Assembly: GCA_024707225.1 (NCBI GenBank)
Contig: JANQAE010000004.1
Coordinates: 620,001-684,000, forward strand
DNA from: Dokdonella sp.
GTDB taxonomy: Bacteria > Pseudomonadota > Gammaproteobacteria > Xanthomonadales > Rhodanobacteraceae
DNA length: 64,000 bases
Direction of reading: 5' to 3'
The notes beneath the pieces are model-generated. The model was not told where the DNA came from. It ran no database searches and saw only the letters and a program-made list of their open reading frames with translations. Positions 44,007-53,587 of the stretch are shown here, in pieces; position 1 is the first letter of the stretch; every line of letters starts with the position of its first letter. Both the position numbers and the translations under genes were made by a program.

Positions 44007-46136
44007 TCACGGGGTGTCGGCAATGCCGATCCGCGCGCTGCGCGCCAGGTAGCGCGCCACCTCCGCATCCGGCGCTGCCGGCGCGGGTCCGCCGAGATAC
44101 CGATGCAGCATCTGTTCGGTCAGGTACAGCCATGCCTCGCGCGCGACCGGATCCTCCAGCGCATGGCCGGCGTCGGGATCGACGTAGAGTGCGACGTCCT
44201 TGCCGAGCCGCTTCAGCTGCGCGGCGTACTCGACGACGCCGCGCAACGCGACGCGACGGTCCTCGCCGCCGGCGAACAGCAGCACCGGCCGCGTCAGGCG
44301 CGCGGCGTTCGCGAGCGGCGACTGGTCCGAGAGACGCTGCAGCAGCGCCTCGTCGGCGAGTTCCAGATCGACCTGGCGCAGCCAGGCCTCGAAGCCGATG
44401 TATTGGGCCAGCGCACGCGCCTCGCGGCTGCGCGCGACCCAGCGCAGCGTCCAGCCGAAGTCCGGCGGCGGCACGCCGGCGATCGCGACGCGGAACAGGT
44501 CCGGCGTGCCGGTCACGCCGAGCAGGGCCGTGTAGCCGCCGAACGACGCGCCGACGATGCCGACGCGGGCCGGATCGCCGATGCCGCGTGCGAGCAGCTG
44601 GCGCGTGCCCTCGACGACGTCCTGCTGGACGCGCCCGTCACCGAAGTCGCCGCGCGCGGCGAGCAGATAGCCGCGTCCGTGGCCGGTCGAGCCGCGAAAG
44701 TTCGGCTCGAACACCGCATAGCCGCGATCGGCCAGAAACTGGACGAAGCCGCTGTAGTCGCGGCCGCTCCGAGCCCAGGGACCGCCGTGAGGATGGACCA
44801 GCAGCGGTGCGCGCGCCGCATCGATGCCGGCCGGCAGGGTCAGGAAGCCGTGCAGGCGCAAGCCGTCCGACGCGGTCCACGCAACCGGAGTCTTCGCCGC
44901 GAGCGTGTCCTCGGCCGGCCACGGCACGGCGGCGCCGATCGCCGCACCGCCGCGTGCGGGACGCGGCGCCTCGTCGAGGATGCGCCGCAGTATGCCGGTC
45001 GCCGGGTCGTAGAGATGCCAGCGCGTGTCGGGCAGCGTGCTGGCGCGCTCGCCGACCAGCCAGCGCGCCGCCCCGATCGTGACGGCGAGTTCGCGCTGCG
45101 GCAGCCGCGCCTGCAGCGCCGCCAGCGGGACCGCCGCGGCAGCGGCGAGCGCATAGTCGGCCGGTGCGACGCTGCGATAGCTGGCGATCAGCGGACGGCC
45201 GTCGAGCGGGTCGAGCGCCACCGCGTCCAGATCGGCCTGGTCGAGTGGATCCTCGTGGACCACGCGGCGCGTGCCGTCCGGCGACAGCGCGAGCAGGCCG
45301 ACCCGATCGATGCCGAGATCGCCGCGCATCCACAACGTGCCGTCGGCGCCGACGCGCGGCAGCAGCGTGCAGCGCTGCAGCGGATCGCAGTGCGCGACCT
45401 CGTGCCAGCCGCCGGTGCCGGCGTGCAGGATCGCCAGGCGCTCGCCGTCTACGCGCTGCAGATACGCCAGCGTGCCGTCGGCCGCGAACGCGGCATCGGT
45501 CACCTGCTGCGCGCCCTCGTACAGCACGGTGCGTCCACCCTGCCCGTCCACGCGCAGGAGGCGCCAGCCGCGCGGCGCAGCAGCGGCGGTCGCCTGCGTG
45601 CGCTCGACCACGAGCACGGCTGCCGGATGGACCGGATCGACCGCGAGCAGGCTGCGCTCGTCGGCGCCGCCGAGCGGCGTCAGCAGGCGGCCGACGCCGT
45701 CGATCGGCAGCACGAACAGCGCGCGCTCGGACACCAGCAGCAATTGTCCGTCGCGCGTCCACCGCAGCTGTTCGGCGTCGGTCGCCGGCAGCAGGCGCCG
45801 CGGCGCGTCGGCATCGGTCGGCATCGCCCAGACGCTGCGCGTGCGACCGTCGTCGAGCAGCCAGGCGACATGACGGCCGTCCGGCGCCAGTGCGACGCCG
45901 CGCAGCCGCGAGCGCAGCAGGAACGTGCTGCGCGGGCGCGGCGCGGTTTGCGCGCGCTGCCGCGCCGCGGCGGCGGCGGCCTGCAGCGCGGCATCGGCCG
46001 GTTCGGTCGCGGCCGCGACGGACGGCACGGCGACGGCGACGGCCACGGCCACGGCCACGGCCACGGCCACGGCCACGGACACCAGCGCCAGCGCCAGCGC
46101 CAGCAGGCCGGCCAGGATCAGACGGACACCATGCAT
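44007..46136 (-). CDS. S9-family (prolyl oligopeptidase/DPP-like) serine peptidase
   Basis: PLLVHPHGGPWARSGRDYSGFVQFLADRGYAVFEPNFRGSTGHGRGY, GIVGASFGGYTALLGVTGTPDLF, DPDAGHALEDPVAREAWL. Confidence 0.92.
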   Translation of the reverse strand: MHGVRLILAGLLALALALVSVAVAVAVAVAVAVAVAVPSVAAATEPADAALQAAAAAARQRAQTAPRPRSTFLLRSRLRGVALAPDGRHVAWLLDDGRTRSVWAMPTDADAPRRLLPATDAEQLRWTRDGQLLLVSERALFVLPIDGVGRLLTPLGGADERSLLAVDPVHPAAVLVVERTQATAAAAPRGWRLLRVDGQGGRTVLYEGAQQVTDAAFAADGTLAYLQRVDGERLAILHAGTGGWHEVAHCDPLQRCTLLPRVGADGTLWMRGDLGIDRVGLLALSPDGTRRVVHEDPLDQADLDAVALDPLDGRPLIASYRSVAPADYALAAAAAVPLAALQARLPQRELAVTIGAARWLVGERASTLPDTRWHLYDPATGILRRILDEAPRPARGGAAIGAAVPWPAEDTLAAKTPVAWTASDGLRLHGFLTLPAGIDAARAPLLVHPHGGPWARSGRDYSGFVQFLADRGYAVFEPNFRGSTGHGRGYLLAARGDFGDGRVQQDVVEGTRQLLARGIGDPARVGIVGASFGGYTALLGVTGTPDLFRVAIAGVPPPDFGWTLRWVARSREARALAQYIGFEAWLRQVDLELADEALLQRLSDQSPLANAARLTRPVLLFAGGEDRRVALRGVVEYAAQLKRLGKDVALYVDPDAGHALEDPVAREAWLYLTEQMLHRYLGGPAPAAPDAEVARYLARSARIGIADTP
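46041..46103. repeat. Two adjacent hexanucleotide tandem repeats inside the S9 peptidase signal peptide
   Basis: (ggccac)x6 at 46041-46076, encoding Val-Ala repeats on the minus strand, and (cagcgc)x3 plus a partial copy at 46083-46103, encoding Ala-Leu repeats. Confidence 0.9.
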
Positions 46137-46196
46137 GAGACCTCCGGAGACGACGGGCGGGCGAGATCGCATCGACGCGGCGATGCGCGGCTGCGA

Positions 46197-48040
46197 TCAG
46201 GCCGGCGCGACATGCGGCGCCGCTGCCGCGTCGGGCCGCTCGTGCGGCCGGTACAACAGCCAGAGCGCGACCAGCGCCGGAACGCCGATGACCGCGCAGG
46301 CGAGCAGCCAGCCGATGCGTGCCGCCGGCGACAAGGCACGATCGCGCAACAGCACGGCGCCGGCGAACACGGACAACACGGACAGCGCGACGGCCAGCGC
46401 GACGATCGACGCGGAATCGGCGCGGCCTCGGTGGCCTGGAACGGATCCGGCACGGCCGGGCGCTCGGCCGCCGCGGTGCGCAGCGCGTACAGAGCCGGCG
46501 AGAACCACCAGCTGCGGTAGCGATACAGCGCCGGAAAGTCCGGCGCGATCGTGCGGCGCGCGACCGTGCGGACGCGGCCGCCGTCGTCGACCGCCAGCAC
46601 GACCTGGTACGGCAGCGCGCCGTGCGGACGGCTCTGCTGCGCCGTGAACGCGAACGAGACCAGATAGCCGTCGACGCGCTCGACCAGGTCGATCGCAGCG
46701 AGATCGCCGTAGGCGCCCGGCAGCGCGATGCGCAGACGCGGCGTCAGCACGATCGTGGCATCGGCGGCATCGCGCCCGTCGTAGACGTACAGATGCTGCG
46801 TACCGAGCGCGGCGACCGCGTCGCCGAGCGGCTGCACGCCGGCCAGCGGCTCGCCCGCGTCCAGGCGCAGCCGCGGCGACACGCGGCCGGTCTCGCTGCC
46901 GTACTGGTACAGCGTGTCGCCGGCGATCAGCAGCGCGTCGCCGCGCGGCAGGCCCGGCAGCGTACCGGCCGGCAGCGCCGGTGCCGCGAACGGTGCGGCA
47001 TCGCCGCCGACGCCGAGCTCGCCGACGCGGCTGCCGTCGGTCAGCCGATAGCCTTCCAGGCGCATGCGGTCGTGACTGAAAACCCAGCGCACGCGGCGTT
47101 CCGCATCGTCCAGTTCCATCGGCGCGCGATTGGTCAGCGCCTGCCGCGGCAGCACGCGGTCGATCTGGCCGCCGACCGAGAGCACGTCGGCGAGCGCGAC
47201 CTGCTCGCGCCAGAGCGCGGCCTGCGGATCGTCGCTGGCGGCCAGCCCGGCCAGCAGGCGCTGGCGGCCGTCCATGCGGTCGGTCTCGATCGCGCCGCCG
47301 GCCGGTGCGGTCACGGCGTTGAGCGGATGCGAGCCCTGCACGATCCACAGCATCTCGAGCGCGAAGCACAGCACCAGGAACGCCACGTAGACGCCGAGCT
47401 GCAGCGGCAGCGCCAGCGCGGCGACCGCGAGCGGCCGGCGCGGCGGCGCCTCGAGGTCGGGCTTGAACACGATCAGCACCAGCGCCGCCAGCCAGGCCAC
47501 CACGAGCACCTGCATCGCGATCGCCGCCGCGCCGCTGGCCTGGCCGGTCAGCCAGATCAGCGGCAGCACGAGCGCGGCCAGCGCGGCCCGGCGCAGGCCC
47601 AGCACCGCGTACGAACCGGCCAGATACAGCCCGCACGCGATCAGCCACGCCGCGACCGGCAGCAGCCAGTGGCGCACGTCGACGACGCGCGCGGTCAGCA
47701 GCGCCTGGCCGGCCGCGGTCAGCAGCAGCGGCAGGCCGATGCCGGCCAGCAGCAGCACCGCGCCGGCACCATGCAGGGCGAGCGCGATCCGCCACGGCGC
47801 CAGCGGCCGGTGCAGCAGCTGCAGCCAGGTCGCAGGTCGCCGGTAGGTCGCGATCTGATAGAGACCGAGCAGCAGGCCGCTGAGCGCGTAGACGCAGCCG
47901 AACACGCGATAGACGAGCAGCGGTTGCTGAGCGAGATCGACCAGGCGCGCGAGAAACACCAGCACGCCCAGATGCGCCAGTGCATACGCCGCGGTCCACA
48001 GGCGCAGGCGCAGCAGTTCGGCTTTGAACAGATCCCACAT
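46197..48040 (-). CDS. ABC transporter permease with a large extracytoplasmic domain, frameshifted near 46419-46425
   Basis: MWDLFKAELLRLRLWTAAYALAHLGVLVFLARLVDLA..., multiple TM helices; the C-terminal TM helices VALAVALSVLSVFAGAVLLRDRALSPAARIGWLLACAVIGVPALVALWLLY are in the next frame. Confidence 0.75.
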
Positions 48041-48068
48041 GATCGCTGATCTCCGTTGCGCGGGCCGC

Positions 48069-48980
48069 TCAGGCGGCGGCCGGCGCGGCATGGTTCTTGG
48101 CAAGGAAGCCGTTGACCGCGCGGTCGAGGCTGACCGGCATGCACTGCACCGAGCGCGCGCCGCAGCCGCGCAGGAAGTCGCCGAAGGTTTCGTCCTGGTC
48201 GAGCACCAGGTAGTGATGCAGGCCGTCCAGGCGCTGCAGTTGCAGCAGGCCCGGCACGCCGGCCGGCTGCGGCCCCTTGAACGGCACGTCGGCGACCCAG
48301 TGGGTGACGCGCGCGCAGAAGTCCTCCGGCGCGGACATATGGGCGAGGCGGCCGTGCTCGAGAATCACGAGATTGTCGGCGACGCGCTCGATCTCCTCCA
48401 TCTGGTGCGAGCAGTAGATCACCGTGCAGCGCGCCGCGGCGCTCGAATACATCAGCGATTCGAGGAACGCGCGCTTGGCGACCACGTCGAGCCCGAGCGT
48501 CGGCTCGTCGAGCACCAGCAGCTCCGGCGACTGCGCCAGGGCCAGCGCCAGGTTGAGGCCGGCGCGCTCGCCGCGCGAGAGCTGGCCGACCCTCTGCTCG
48601 GGCAGCACGTGATAGTGGCCGATCACCTCGGCGAAGGCGCCTTCGTTCCAACGCGCGTAGAGCCGGCGCTGCATGCGCACGACCGCCTCGACGCGGACCC
48701 AGGCCGGCAGCGTGTGCTCCTCGTTGACGAAGCCGATGCGGCCACGATCGGCCGGCGTCAGGCAGCGGCTGTCGCGGCCGAGGATGCACGCGCTGCCGGC
48801 GGTCGGCGGCGTGAAGCCGAGCAGCACGCGGAACAGCGTCGACTTGCCGGCGCCGTTGGCGCCGACGATCGCGTGGATGCGTCCGCGCGGAATCGCCAGA
48901 TCCAGGCCGTCGAGCGCCCACTTGCGCCCGTAGCGCTTGCGCAGCGCCGTGGTTTCGATCACGTATTCGGATTCGGACAT
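48069..48980 (-). CDS. ABC transporter ATP-binding protein
   Basis: Walker A GANGAGKST, signature LSRGERAGLNLALAL, Walker B LLVLDEPTLGLD, H-loop IYCSHQ. Confidence 0.92.
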   Translation of the reverse strand: MSESEYVIETTALRKRYGRKWALDGLDLAIPRGRIHAIVGANGAGKSTLFRVLLGFTPPTAGSACILGRDSRCLTPADRGRIGFVNEEHTLPAWVRVEAVVRMQRRLYARWNEGAFAEVIGHYHVLPEQRVGQLSRGERAGLNLALALAQSPELLVLDEPTLGLDVVAKRAFLESLMYSSAAARCTVIYCSHQMEEIERVADNLVILEHGRLAHMSAPEDFCARVTHWVADVPFKGPQPAGVPGLLQLQRLDGLHHYLVLDQDETFGDFLRGCGARSVQCMPVSLDRAVNGFLAKNHAAPAAA

Positions 48981-49009
48981 GCCGATCGCTCCGTCGGTAA
49001 GGCTGTGGG

Positions 49010-49420
49010 TCAGGCGCGCTTGCGCGGCACCAGCGCGCCGAGCGCGCGCAGCAGGCGCGCCTGGATCGTCGCGGGCGGATAGTCGAGCGGGACGACCTCG
49101 TGCACGAAGCGGTCGACCGCCTCGTCCAGGCGCCGCGCGCGCTCGGCGTCGCTGAGGCGCTGGCGCGGCGGCGCGACGTAGAGGCCCAGTCCCTGGCGCG
49201 ACTCGAGCCAGCCCTCGGCGGTCAGCTCGGCATAGGCCTTGGCGACCGTGTTCGGATTGACGGTCAGCTGCTGGGCCAGGCCGCGTACGCTCGGCAGCTG
49301 GTCGCCGGGTTCGAGCTCGCCGGTGGCGATCTTCATGCGCACGGCCTCGACGATCTGGCGGCCGATCGGACGCGGATCGCCGGTGGCGATCTGGATCATC
49401 AACGCACGGGTCCGGGCCAT
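49010..49420 (-). CDS. GntR-family transcriptional regulator, YtrA-like
   Basis: PIGRQIVEAVRMKIATGELEPGDQLPSVRGLAQQLTVNPNTVAKAYAELTAEGWLESRQGLGLYVA; short effector domain, next to ABC genes. Confidence 0.9.
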   Translation of the reverse strand: MARTRALMIQIATGDPRPIGRQIVEAVRMKIATGELEPGDQLPSVRGLAQQLTVNPNTVAKAYAELTAEGWLESRQGLGLYVAPPRQRLSDAERARRLDEAVDRFVHEVVPLDYPPATIQARLLRALGALVPRKRA

Positions 49421-49442
49421 CGTCTCGCCTCGCTCGGTCAAC

Positions 49443-49463
49443 TGTACTAATTGAAATGGTACA
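49443..49463. promoter_or_regulatory. Putative YtrA-type operator TGTAC-N11-GTACA
   Basis: tgtactaattgaaatggtaca, 23 bp upstream of the GntR start codon; perfect 5-bp arms. Confidence 0.65.
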
Positions 49464-49613
49464 GCTAATACGGTGGCTGCTGTCAACTGCCCGGCGCAGC
49501 ACGGCCTCGGCTCGTCCCGTTGCGCTTGTCGACCCGCTCGGCGGCTGCGCAGGATCGACGCTCGCCGCGACGCCGCGTCGCACCGCCCGCCCGCTTCCGC
49601 CAGGAGATCGCCC

Positions 49614-50738
49614 ATGCCACTGGATCGACGTCGTTTTCTTCAACGCGGTGCCGCGCTGCTCGGCGCCGCCGCGCTCGCGCCGGTTCTGGCGCCGGCCCGC
49701 GCGGCCGGCCCGACGCTGGCGGTGCCGGTCGGCCGGCCGCTGCGCATCCTCGTGCTCGGCGGCACGCGCTATCTCGGGCCGGCGGTCGTCGAGTCCGCGC
49801 TGTCTCGCGGCCATGCGGTCACGCTGTTCAACCGCGGCAAGACCGCACCGCACCTGTTTCCCGGCGTGACACGTCTGCGCGGCAACCGCTATCCGGATCG
49901 CGACGGCGGCCTGTCCGCGCTCCAGGGCGGCCGCTGGGATCTGGTGATCGATCTGTGCGCGTACTACCCGCGCCTGGTCGAGGCCTCGGCGCGACTGCTC
50001 GCCGAGCGCACCGGCCGCTATCTGATGGTGTCGAGCATCAGCGTCTACCGCGACCTCAAGCGCGAGCACTCGGACGAGACCGCGCCGGTGCTGCCGCTGG
50101 CCGAGACGTTCGAGGAGCTGCCCGATCTGTACGAGAACGACTGGAAGACCTACGGCGGACGCAAGGCCGCCAACGAGGCGATCGTGCAGCGCGTGTTCGG
50201 CGAGCGCGCGACGATCCTGCGGCCGTGCTCGATCTGCGGCGGCGGCAACAATGACGGCAGCGGCGCCTACTGGCCGGCGCGCCTGCATCGCGGCGGCCGC
50301 GTGCTGCTGCCCGGCGACGGCAGCGATCCGACCCAGCTGATCGACGTGCGCGATCTGGCCGACTTCGCGGTGCTGGCCGGCGAGCGCGGCCTGGCCGGCG
50401 CCTACAACGTGGTCGGCCCGGCCGAACGGCTGACCACGCGCGACTACATCGCCGCGGCCGGCCGCGTCGTCGGCAGCCGCGCCGAGGTGGTCTGGAAAGG
50501 CGATTTTCCGCGCGAGATGTTCGGGCTGCCGCTGGTGCCGCCGTATTCGGCCGTGCCCGGCTTCGCGACGATGAGCAACGCCCGGGCGCGCGCGGCCGGG
50601 CTGCGCTTCCGTCCGCTCGAGGACACGCTGCGCAGCAACTGGCTGGACCATCGCGCGCAGCGCGGCGACGCGTTCGATTTCGCTGCGGCCGGCATCGGTC
50701 TCAGCGCCGAGCAGGAAGCGGCGCTGCTGAGCGGCTGA
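49614..50738 (+). CDS. NAD-dependent epimerase/dehydratase family protein with Tat-like signal
   Basis: MPLDRRRFLQRGAALLGAAALAPVLAPARA (twin-Arg); ILVLGGTRYLGPAVVESALSRGHAVTLFNRGKT (Rossmann); Y...K region. Confidence 0.85.
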   Translation: MPLDRRRFLQRGAALLGAAALAPVLAPARAAGPTLAVPVGRPLRILVLGGTRYLGPAVVESALSRGHAVTLFNRGKTAPHLFPGVTRLRGNRYPDRDGGLSALQGGRWDLVIDLCAYYPRLVEASARLLAERTGRYLMVSSISVYRDLKREHSDETAPVLPLAETFEELPDLYENDWKTYGGRKAANEAIVQRVFGERATILRPCSICGGGNNDGSGAYWPARLHRGGRVLLPGDGSDPTQLIDVRDLADFAVLAGERGLAGAYNVVGPAERLTTRDYIAAAGRVVGSRAEVVWKGDFPREMFGLPLVPPYSAVPGFATMSNARARAAGLRFRPLEDTLRSNWLDHRAQRGDAFDFAAAGIGLSAEQEAALLSG

Positions 50739-53313
50739 GCGCGGCCGCGACGTCGATCCGGCCGGATCCCTCCGCGATCGCCGCGCGCAGCCTCGCGGCA
50801 CGGCTGCGCTGGTCGGCACCGGCACGCGCATCGGGCCCGTCGACGCGGTCGAGCCAGGCGGACGCGGCGGCGCGGTCGCCGTTGCGCCGATGCCAGTCGG
50901 CCAGCGCGAGCGCCGTGTACGGCGCCTGCAGCAGGCCCGGATCGTCCTTGGCGGCCCAGCCGGCCGCGGCGGCGTCGAGCAAGGCGCGCGCCTCGGCGCC
51001 GGCCTCGCCGCGGTCGATCAGATTCTGCGCGAGCGCGGTCTTGGCCTGCAGCACGCGCGGATCGTCGGCCTCGTAGCGCACCGCGATCGCATCGTGCGCC
51101 TCGCGCAGCGCTATGCGTGCCGTCTCGTAGCGTCCGACACGCGCCTCGTGCTCGCCGATCGCGAGCAGCACCGCGGCGTACTCGCCGCTGTCGGCGCCGT
51201 TGAGGCGTGCCTGCGCCACGCGCGCGGCGTCCAGGCGCTGCCGCGCCTCGGCATGGCGGCCGGCCGCGTCGAGGATCGGCGCGAGGCGCAGCAGATACAG
51301 GGCCGCGAACGGGCCCTGCCCGCCTTCGAGCCGATCGGCCATCGCGAGGCTGGCCTCGGCCGTTTCGATCGCGCGCGCGTGCGCGCCGGCCTGGCCGAGC
51401 ACCTGCGCATAGCGGCTCATCCGCTGCGCGCGCGACAGCGAATCGCCCGGCGGCAGCTCGGCGATGCCGGCCTCGCAATCGGCGAGCGCGGCCGCGGCCT
51501 CGCCGCGCGCGGCGCGGATGAAGCACAGATTGTGCAAGGCCGCGCCGATCCGGTTGTCGCCGCCGCGCGGCAGCGCCTGGTTCATCGTCAGCGAGATCTG
51601 CGCGGCCTGCTGCGCGGCCGCCAGCTGCCCGCCGCGGTTCAGCGCCAGCGACAGCACCATCCAGGCGTTGGCGATCGCCTGCGAGCCGGGCGGCGTCAGG
51701 CGCTCGGCCAGGGCCAGCGAGTCGCGCGCCGCGCGCTCGGCGTCGCGCGCCGGGAACTCGCCGTTGGCCATGATGTTGGCGAGCGCCGACAGCGCGCGCG
51801 CGGCCGCCAGCGGCTGATCGACGGCCGGGTCGAGGTTGAGGTCGGCCGCCTCGCGCATCAGCGCGGCGGCGGTCGCGTTGGCGTTCATGTGGCGATAGGC
51901 GTTGCCGACCGCTTCGAGCAGGCGCGCACGGATCCGCGGCTGGTCGGCCAGCTCGGTCGCGATGCGCGCGGTGCCGGCGTCGAGCACGTCGCGCGCGCTC
52001 AGGTCCGCGCGCAGGCCGACGTGGAGATTGGAATCGGCCGCGGCGAACACCGAGACCAGGAATTCGGCGACGCGATCGGAGATCTGCGCCTGCAGTCGCG
52101 CCTCGTGCTCGGCCTGCAGCGTGCGCGCGGTGAAGCCGACTGCGGCAGTGGTCGCGATCAGCGCGGCCGCGATCGCCCAGCGGTTGCGCGTCAGATAGCG
52201 CTGCGCGCGGTAGCCCCACTGGCCGCGCCGCGCGAACACCGGCCGTGCGGCCAGATAGCGGCGCAGGTCCGCGGCCAGTTCGGCGACCGACGCGTAGCGC
52301 TGCGCCGGCTCGCGCCGCATCGCCTTGAGCACGATCGCGTCCAGATCGGCCGGCAGCCGCCCTCGCGCGCCGGGCGCGCGCGAGGGCGGCGGAAACGTGC
52401 CGGCGACGATCGCGTTGGCGCGCGTGAGCTCGGTGTCCAGATGATCGAACGGCCGTACACCGGCGACCAGCTCGTACAGCACGACGCCGAGCGAGTAGAC
52501 GTCGGTGGCGGTGCCGAGCGGCTGGCCCTGAATCTGCTCGGGACTCGCGTAGGCCGGCGTCATCGCGCGCTGCACGGTCGTGGCCGGTGCGAGGGCCGCA
52601 TCGCGGTCGAGCAGGCGCGCGATGCCGAAATCGAGCAGCTTGGGCACGCCGTCGGCGCCGACCAGCACGTTGGCCGGCTTCAGATCGCGATGGATCACCA
52701 GCTGCGCATGGGCGTACTCGACCGCGCCGCAGATCCGCACGAACAGCTCGATGCGCTCGCGCATCGGGCGCTCGCGCGCGGCGTTCCAGCGGTCCAGCGG
52801 CTGGCCGTCGACGACTTCCATCGCCAGGAACGGGTGGCCGTCGGCATCGACGCCGGCGTCGATCAGATGCGCGATGTTCGGATGCTGCAGCGAGGCCAGG
52901 ATGCGGCCCTCGGCGAGAAAGCGCGCCAGTTCGGCCGGGCTCGGCGCGTCCAGCGCGCGCAGACGCTTCAGCGCGACGCGCTGCTGTGGGCCGCCGTCGT
53001 CGCGCTCGGCCAGCCAGACCTGGCCCATGCCGCCGGCGCCGAGCCGCTCGAGCAGCCGGTAGCGATGCGGTGCGGCGGACTCGATGCGGGCCTGCGCGAA
53101 CAGCGCGCGCCCCGGATCGGCGAATCCGGCCAGCGCATCGTCGGCGCCCTCGTCCTCGGCCGCCGCGATCAGCCAGTCGACCTCGCGCCGCAGCGCCGCA
53201 TCCCCGCCGCAGGCCGCGGCCAGGCGGCCGGCGCGCTCGGCCGGCGGACCGTCGAGCAGATCGTGCGCGATCGCCTGCGCCCGCCGGTAGCGCTCGGCCG
53301 CCGGCTCGCTCAT
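50701..53313 (-). CDS. Membrane Ser/Thr protein kinase with C-terminal TPR region
   Basis: LGAGGMGQVWLA, VALKRL, VIHRDLKPANV, KLLDFGIARL; TM RWAIAAALIATTAAVGFTA; TPR-like C-terminus. Single intact ORF. Confidence 0.9.
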   Translation of the reverse strand: MSEPAAERYRRAQAIAHDLLDGPPAERAGRLAAACGGDAALRREVDWLIAAAEDEGADDALAGFADPGRALFAQARIESAAPHRYRLLERLGAGGMGQVWLAERDDGGPQQRVALKRLRALDAPSPAELARFLAEGRILASLQHPNIAHLIDAGVDADGHPFLAMEVVDGQPLDRWNAARERPMRERIELFVRICGAVEYAHAQLVIHRDLKPANVLVGADGVPKLLDFGIARLLDRDAALAPATTVQRAMTPAYASPEQIQGQPLGTATDVYSLGVVLYELVAGVRPFDHLDTELTRANAIVAGTFPPPSRAPGARGRLPADLDAIVLKAMRREPAQRYASVAELAADLRRYLAARPVFARRGQWGYRAQRYLTRNRWAIAAALIATTAAVGFTARTLQAEHEARLQAQISDRVAEFLVSVFAAADSNLHVGLRADLSARDVLDAGTARIATELADQPRIRARLLEAVGNAYRHMNANATAAALMREAADLNLDPAVDQPLAAARALSALANIMANGEFPARDAERAARDSLALAERLTPPGSQAIANAWMVLSLALNRGGQLAAAQQAAQISLTMNQALPRGGDNRIGAALHNLCFIRAARGEAAAALADCEAGIAELPPGDSLSRAQRMSRYAQVLGQAGAHARAIETAEASLAMADRLEGGQGPFAALYLLRLAPILDAAGRHAEARQRLDAARVAQARLNGADSGEYAAVLLAIGEHEARVGRYETARIALREAHDAIAVRYEADDPRVLQAKTALAQNLIDRGEAGAEARALLDAAAAGWAAKDDPGLLQAPYTALALADWHRRNGDRAAASAWLDRVDGPDARAGADQRSRAARLRAAIAEGSGRIDVAAALSRSAAPLPARR

Positions 53314-53587
53314 CGCGGCGGCTCCGCTGCACGGCGACGGCGCAGCGGCGAAGGCCGCGCGGACGCGGCGGACGGTCGGGAACGCGGATCGGATCGCACG
53401 CGGCGAGCATAGCAGCGGCCCGTCGGCGCCCGCGCGCGCAGCGGCGTCATCGGCCTGCGGCACGCCACGAAGCGCCGGCTCCGGCGCTCTCGCCCTCGAC
53501 CTCGCGACGCGCATCGATGATCCGCGCCGCGACGGCTTGCCGCGTAGGAGACACACGCCGCTGGGCGACACGAACGACGAGGTGGAT

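Noticed and set aside
46319-48049. 576-aa forward ORF
   Set aside because: Antisense to the ABC permease; no recognisable domain.
50890-53412. 840-aa forward ORF
   Set aside because: Antisense to the intact kinase-TPR gene.
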